NCBI GenBank assembly: GCA_938074515.1
Contig: CALJFV010000022.1
Location: 1-10,596 of the forward strand
Reading direction: 5' to 3'
DNA length: 10,596 nucleotides
Source: an uncultured Flavobacteriaceae bacterium
GTDB taxonomy: Bacteria; Bacteroidota; Bacteroidia; Flavobacteriales; Flavobacteriaceae
Shown here piece after piece: positions 6,812 through 10,596 of the stretch; the stretch's first letter is position 1; each line of letters opens with the position of its first letter. The position numbers and the translations under genes were made by a program. Under the pieces are notes generated by a model that made no database searches, was not told the DNA's origin, and saw only the letters and a program-made list of their open reading frames with translations.

Positions 6812-7411
6812 ATGCTGCATAAAGAATTTGAACTTTATGATGTGGTCCTGGCCTCTGGATCGCCCCGTCGTCAAGAATTACTCATATCCATGGGCATACC
6901 CCATCGGGTTGAAGTCCGTAAAATTGAAGAGATTTATCCCGATAAACTGAAAGGCCATGAAATCACTGATTATTTAGCGCATAAAAAAGCAGATGCCTTT
7001 CAGGTACTTAATTCAAATCAAATCATCATCACAAGCGACACGATTGTCTGGTTTGAAGGACGTCCAGTCGAAAAGCCCCGTGACCGAGATCATGCCTTGT
7101 CAATGCTCGAGTCTTTATGTGGTAAAATGCATGAAGTGTTTACTTCGGTCTGTTTTAAAACAAATAATGAAACGAAAATTGTTCACGACTGCACTAAAGT
7201 TTGGCTAGGTGGCCTCACAAGACAAGAGCTGGAATATTATGTGGACCACTACAACCCTCTAGATAAAGCGGGGAGCTACGGAATACAAGATTTTTTCGGG
7301 TATATTGCTGTTTCGCGTATTGATGGCTGTTATTACAATGTAATGGGCCTGCCCACGCGTTTGGTTTACCAAAATTTAGTTTCGCTTGTTAAAGGCCGAG
7401 TAAAAGACTAA
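6812..7411 (+). CDS. maf: Maf nucleotide pyrophosphatase (YhdE-type, predicted dTTP/UTP)
   Basis: A 199-residue cytoplasmic Maf/HAM1-fold enzyme that hydrolyses nucleoside triphosphates to the monophosphate and pyrophosphate, cleansing modified nucleotides; Maf is also linked to septum inhibition. All family motifs are present: ASGSPRR (14-20), TSDTIV (74-79) with catalytic D76, EKP (87-89), HEVFTSV (107-113), DKAGSYGIQ (151-159) and YYNVMGLP (174-181). SPRR together with GIQ points to the YhdE (dTTP/UTP) branch, not the YceF (m7GTP) branch. I start at ATG 6812. The in-frame TTG at 6791 lies inside the UbiA coding end and would only add seven residues not typical of the family. It lies in the middle of the rightward run, eleven bases after the prenyltransferase. 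Confidence 0.93.
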   Translation: MLHKEFELYDVVLASGSPRRQELLISMGIPHRVEVRKIEEIYPDKLKGHEITDYLAHKKADAFQVLNSNQIIITSDTIVWFEGRPVEKPRDRDHALSMLESLCGKMHEVFTSVCFKTNNETKIVHDCTKVWLGGLTRQELEYYVDHYNPLDKAGSYGIQDFFGYIAVSRIDGCYYNVMGLPTRLVYQNLVSLVKGRVKD

Positions 7412-7438
7412 TTTTAAGAATCAATAGCGCAATTTTTT

Positions 7439-7996
7439 ATGACTTTAAGTAATCTCTATTTTGAATTAATCGCCACAGGTGTTTTAATCCTAATTTTACT
7501 CATCTCTCGGGCCTTAATTATTGGTCTGATTCGTCGGTTTTCAAATAACGAACAAATTATTGACCGCCGCGCACAGTTAATCACAAAACTGATTAACTAT
7601 GTTATTCTGGGTTGTGCCTTGGTGGGTGTTTTTATTATCTGGGGGGTTGACGTGCGCAATCTCGGGGTAATTGTGTCCTCGATTTTCGCCGTAATCGGCG
7701 TGGCGTTTTTTGCTCAATGGTCTATCTTGAGCAATATCACCAGTGGCGTTATCATGTATTTCACTTTTCCTTATAAAATCGGTGATCGCATCATGATCCA
7801 CGATAAAGAATACGAATATGTTGGAATTATTGAAGACATCAAGACCTTTCATATTGTTATTCTCAATGATGCCGGGCAAAGAATCACCTATCCTAACAGT
7901 CTCGTCTTGCAAAAAGGGGTAAGTATTCTCAATCAAAACACAAACGTTCCTTCAGACCCTTCATCCAATATGAACGAAAAAACTCAAGTACCTTAA
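7439..7996 (+). CDS. Short MscS-family mechanosensitive channel
   Basis: A 185-residue small-conductance mechanosensitive channel homolog, predicted to open under membrane tension and release solutes during osmotic downshock. Helices lie near 7-29 and 48-69, followed by the pore-lining helix and the beta-domain entry (about 75-120), seen as IGVAFFAQWSILSNITSG and FPYKIGDRI. A beta domain follows (about 117-160, ending TYPNSLVLQKG), then a polar, disordered-looking tail rich in N, S and P. Compared with E. coli MscS (about 286 residues) the C-terminal alpha/beta vestibule domain is missing. The ORF ends in a clean stop with no sign of frameshift, so this looks like a naturally short form. The ATG at 7439 lacks a Shine-Dalgarno and is preceded by a T-rich stretch. 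Gaps of 27 bases on either side keep it within the rightward operon. Confidence 0.87.
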   Translation: MTLSNLYFELIATGVLILILLISRALIIGLIRRFSNNEQIIDRRAQLITKLINYVILGCALVGVFIIWGVDVRNLGVIVSSIFAVIGVAFFAQWSILSNITSGVIMYFTFPYKIGDRIMIHDKEYEYVGIIEDIKTFHIVILNDAGQRITYPNSLVLQKGVSILNQNTNVPSDPSSNMNEKTQVP

Positions 7997-8023
7997 GAGA
8001 ATTTATCCTTACTCGTAAAGCCA

Positions 8024-10579
8024 ATGACCGAATTAAGTTTTAAGTTAAAAAATATTTCAAAAACCGGAATTCTGAAAAGCATGTTGCTTGGTCTGGGGCT
8101 TGTTTATTCCGGATTTCATTCTGGACAGGCTCAGTCCCCAGAGCAATGGAACTCCAGTGAGATTTATCACGCACTGGAAAAGTTCAACACTTTTGGCTCT
8201 GTACTTTATATTGGAGCGCATCCTGATGACGAAAACACGAGGCTTATCACTTATTTCGCGAATCATGAACGCGCGCAAACCGCTTATCTTTCTCTAACGC
8301 GTGGTGGCGGAGGACAAAATCTCATTGGTCCAGAACTAAAAACAACACTCGGAATCATCAGAAGCCACGAACTGCTTAAGGCGCGGTCGATCGATGGAGG
8401 GCGTCAATTTTTTACACGAGCCTTAGATTTTGGCTACTGCAAACACCCTAGTGAAGCTCTTGAAACCTGGGGTCATGAGGAAATTTTACGCGATGTTGTG
8501 CGGAACTTTCGTCGATTTAAACCTGATCTTGTTGTAAATCGATTTAATCACCGGACTCCGGGTTCGACGCACGGACATCATACAGCTTCTGCCCTATTGA
8601 GTATCGAAGCCTTTGATAAGGCCAATGATCCAAATTACGATCCAGAATCAGCAACGCAATACGGAATTTGGCAACCAAAACGACTTTTTTTTAATACCTC
8701 GTGGTGGTTTTATGGCAGTCAAGAGGCCTTTGACGCCGCAGATAAAACGAATTTACTAGAACTTCCTGTAGGCCAATATTATGCCCCCTTAGGGGCGTCC
8801 AATGGAGAGCTCGCGGCAAAGAGTCGGAGCATGCACAAATCTCAAGGATTTGGCAGTCTGAGCAGTCGTGAACAAGAAACAGAGTACCTTGAACTCATTC
8901 TTGGAGATTTACCTCAAGATAAAAACAATCCATTTGAGGGTGTCTCAAGAGATTGGCAGCGTTTGGGCCTCAATCAAGACCATTTCATCGTTCAAGGCTT
9001 AAAGAAGATTATCGATAATTTTGACTTTAAAAGCCCTGAAAAGCACGCTCTTGAGCTCTTGAGCATTTTAGAGGAACTCAAAAAATTACCTGAAAGCCCT
9101 ATAAAAAATCAAAAGACTCAATCTTTAACCCATATTATAACTCAGTGCCTGGGATTGTATGTTTCAGCAGAATCCTCACTGCCCTATGTAACACCGAATG
9201 ATGAGGTCATGGCAAAAGTAGAGGTTACAAATCGAAGTCATCAAGCGCTACTACTCAATAGAGTGTACTCGGACCAATTGTATTTTTTTGAAAACACCCA
9301 ACCACAATTAATCACAGCCTTGGGATCCTTTAAGGTTGAGTCTTTAGAGGCCCCCCTGAAATCAATTGACTTGAGTACTCCCTACTGGTTAAAAAATCAG
9401 GCTGAATCAGGTCGATTCAATGTGTCAAACAGCGATCTTATCGGGACTGCATTTGGCCCAGAACCGGTCAACGTTAGCTTGGACTTTACTCTGTCAGGCC
9501 ATGAGTTTACCATCACTAGACCCTTGCGTTATAAATACAGAGACCGCGTTCAAGGGGAAGTATTCCATCCCTTTGTGGTCTTACCTGCTTTGACTTTATC
9601 CAATTCTGAAGCGGTTATGGTCTTTAATGACCAAAAGCCAAAATCTTTAAACATTATCCTTACGGCGCATCGTGATGCACAAAAGGGAACTCTTAGTCTA
9701 CAACATCCCGAAAAATGGCGTGTATCGCCGAAGTTTATTGATTTTGAGATCCCGAAAGCAGGGAGTCAAATCAATTTGAGTTTTGATATCTATCCACCCA
9801 AAGAAACTCAAACAGGCCAACTGATTCCTTTAGCTCAGATTGGTGATCAATACTACTCAAAATCACTTTTGGAAATTCAGTATCCCCACATACCTAAAAT
9901 TACGGTCTTGGAACAGGCGAAAACAAACGTTCTTAAAATGACCGTATCCAGAACAACTCAACGCATAGGCTACATTCAAGGCGCAGGCGATCAAGTAAGT
10001 ATGGGATTAGAAGAGCTGGGTTATGAAGTGATCCCATTAGAACCTGAAACTTTAAACAGGGAACAATTAAACGCTTTAGACGCTCTTGTGGTGGGTATTC
10101 GTGCATTTAATACGAGCCAGGCTCTTGTCGCGCGTATGGAAATGATTAATACCTATGTCGCACAGGGCGGATTGCTTTTGATTCAATATCAAACCACCTC
10201 GGGCTTACTCACCAAGCAAATGGGACCATTGCCTTTTTCACTTGGTCGAGATCGCGTGACTGATCAAGAAGCGCCCGTGACATTTTTGGATCCAAAACAT
10301 CCAATTTTCAATAAGCCGAATACAATAGGTGCTGAGGACTTTGAACACTGGGTTCAAGAACGCGGACTCTATTTTGCTCAATCTTGGAGTCCAGATTTCA
10401 CGCCCCTAATTGGCATGAATGATCCTGGAGAAGCCCAAACTAAAGGTGGTTTAATCTTGGGGCATTATGGAAAAGGAACTGTAGTGTATACGGGAATAAG
10501 TTTTTTCAGACAGATTCCTGATGGCGTTTCAGGAGCGTATAAACTCTTGGCTAATTTATTGTCCTATCGCCATGACTAA
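8024..10579 (+). CDS. Secreted PIG-L/LmbE-family deacetylase with C-terminal GATase-like domain
   Basis: An 851-residue exported protein. A signal peptide is visible at about 1-37 (basic start, hydrophobic KSMLLGLGLVYSG core, likely cleavage near GQAQ). The PIG-L/LmbE domain (about 57-300) has AHPDDE at 65-70 and HGHH at 183-186. By analogy with MshB-type enzymes H66, D69 and H186 bind zinc and D68 is the base for removing an N-acyl group from an amino sugar. RSMHKSQGFG (268-277) looks like a conserved helper segment. A beta-rich middle part (about 380-640) has the feel of immunoglobulin-like domains. The end (about 646-851) looks like a class I glutamine amidotransferase or ThuA fold (VVGIRAFN, then GGLLLIQYQT) but contains no cysteine, so it should be non-catalytic as an amidotransferase. 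The substrate is unknown; a glycan or glycoconjugate in the periplasm or outside is inferred. It follows the MscS gene by 27 bases. Confidence 0.9.
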   Translation: MTELSFKLKNISKTGILKSMLLGLGLVYSGFHSGQAQSPEQWNSSEIYHALEKFNTFGSVLYIGAHPDDENTRLITYFANHERAQTAYLSLTRGGGGQNLIGPELKTTLGIIRSHELLKARSIDGGRQFFTRALDFGYCKHPSEALETWGHEEILRDVVRNFRRFKPDLVVNRFNHRTPGSTHGHHTASALLSIEAFDKANDPNYDPESATQYGIWQPKRLFFNTSWWFYGSQEAFDAADKTNLLELPVGQYYAPLGASNGELAAKSRSMHKSQGFGSLSSREQETEYLELILGDLPQDKNNPFEGVSRDWQRLGLNQDHFIVQGLKKIIDNFDFKSPEKHALELLSILEELKKLPESPIKNQKTQSLTHIITQCLGLYVSAESSLPYVTPNDEVMAKVEVTNRSHQALLLNRVYSDQLYFFENTQPQLITALGSFKVESLEAPLKSIDLSTPYWLKNQAESGRFNVSNSDLIGTAFGPEPVNVSLDFTLSGHEFTITRPLRYKYRDRVQGEVFHPFVVLPALTLSNSEAVMVFNDQKPKSLNIILTAHRDAQKGTLSLQHPEKWRVSPKFIDFEIPKAGSQINLSFDIYPPKETQTGQLIPLAQIGDQYYSKSLLEIQYPHIPKITVLEQAKTNVLKMTVSRTTQRIGYIQGAGDQVSMGLEELGYEVIPLEPETLNREQLNALDALVVGIRAFNTSQALVARMEMINTYVAQGGLLLIQYQTTSGLLTKQMGPLPFSLGRDRVTDQEAPVTFLDPKHPIFNKPNTIGAEDFEHWVQERGLYFAQSWSPDFTPLIGMNDPGEAQTKGGLILGHYGKGTVVYTGISFFRQIPDGVSGAYKLLANLLSYRHD

Positions 10580-10596
10580 AAAAAAATTTTCTAAAA
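10572..10596 (+). CDS. Possible start of the next gene, overlapping the PIG-L stop (partial)
   Basis: ATG at 10572 opens a frame (MTKKKFSK) that runs to the right edge and shares the eight bases ATGACTAA with the PIG-L end. Such overlaps are common in operons and would allow translational coupling. A lysine-rich opening could precede a membrane segment; flavobacterial PIG-L genes are often followed by a solute:sodium symporter gene, but eight codons cannot prove that here. Confidence 0.35.

Noticed and set aside
7577..7936. 119-codon open frame on the minus strand opposite the MscS gene
   Set aside because: The plus strand carries clear MscS motifs throughout; the antisense product has no family features.
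283..10579. Defence island, toxin-antitoxin pair, CRISPR array or integrated element
   Set aside because: I looked for repeats, transposase or integrase motifs, small paired ORFs and tRNA-like ends and found none; the gene content is core flavobacterial metabolism and envelope function.

Overview
The window looks like a chromosomal segment from a member of the Bacteroidota, most likely class Flavobacteriia. Three things suggest this. The cytochrome c maturation factor is the long ResB-CcsA fusion typical of that group. The gene set (DUF2520 protein, KdsC-like HAD phosphatase, UbiA prenyltransferase, Maf, short MscS, secreted PIG-L deacetylase) is familiar from flavobacterial genomes. None of the start codons has a clear Shine-Dalgarno sequence, while TAnnTTTG promoter boxes of the Bacteroidota type are present. 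I see no mobile element, CRISPR array, tRNA or rRNA.

Layout. Bases 1-108 are the last 35 codons of an unidentified + strand gene. An AT-rich spacer of 174 bases follows and opens with a perfect 16-base palindrome. Bases 283-1296 encode a seven-helix membrane protein with a cytoplasmic LuxR-type helix-turn-helix. It converges, with 2 bases between the stops, on ccsBA, which runs leftward from 4433 to 1299. A short divergent control region (about 4434-4545) holds the same octamer, TATTTTTG, facing each way, with a small inverted repeat between the copies. From 4546 to the right edge everything is on the + strand with gaps of 1, 10, 11, 27 and 27 bases, which looks like one operon: DUF2520 Rossmann protein, KdsC-like phosphatase, UbiA-family prenyltransferase, Maf nucleotide pyrophosphatase, short MscS channel, and a large secreted PIG-L/LmbE deacetylase. 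The start of a further gene probably overlaps the PIG-L stop codon.

How the genes fit together. CcsBA exports heme and attaches it to c-type cytochromes, so it serves respiration. The rightward cluster mixes envelope and lipid functions (prenyl transfer, a sugar-phosphate-type phosphatase, a membrane tension channel, an exported deacetylase) with nucleotide housekeeping (Maf). No single pathway links them from the sequence alone. The part most open to new biology is the membrane-embedded LuxR-like protein, whose recognition helix is unusually acidic. Next is the tight pairing of the DUF2520 protein, the orphan KdsC-like phosphatase and the UbiA enzyme. I did not find a clear novel defence or mobile system here.
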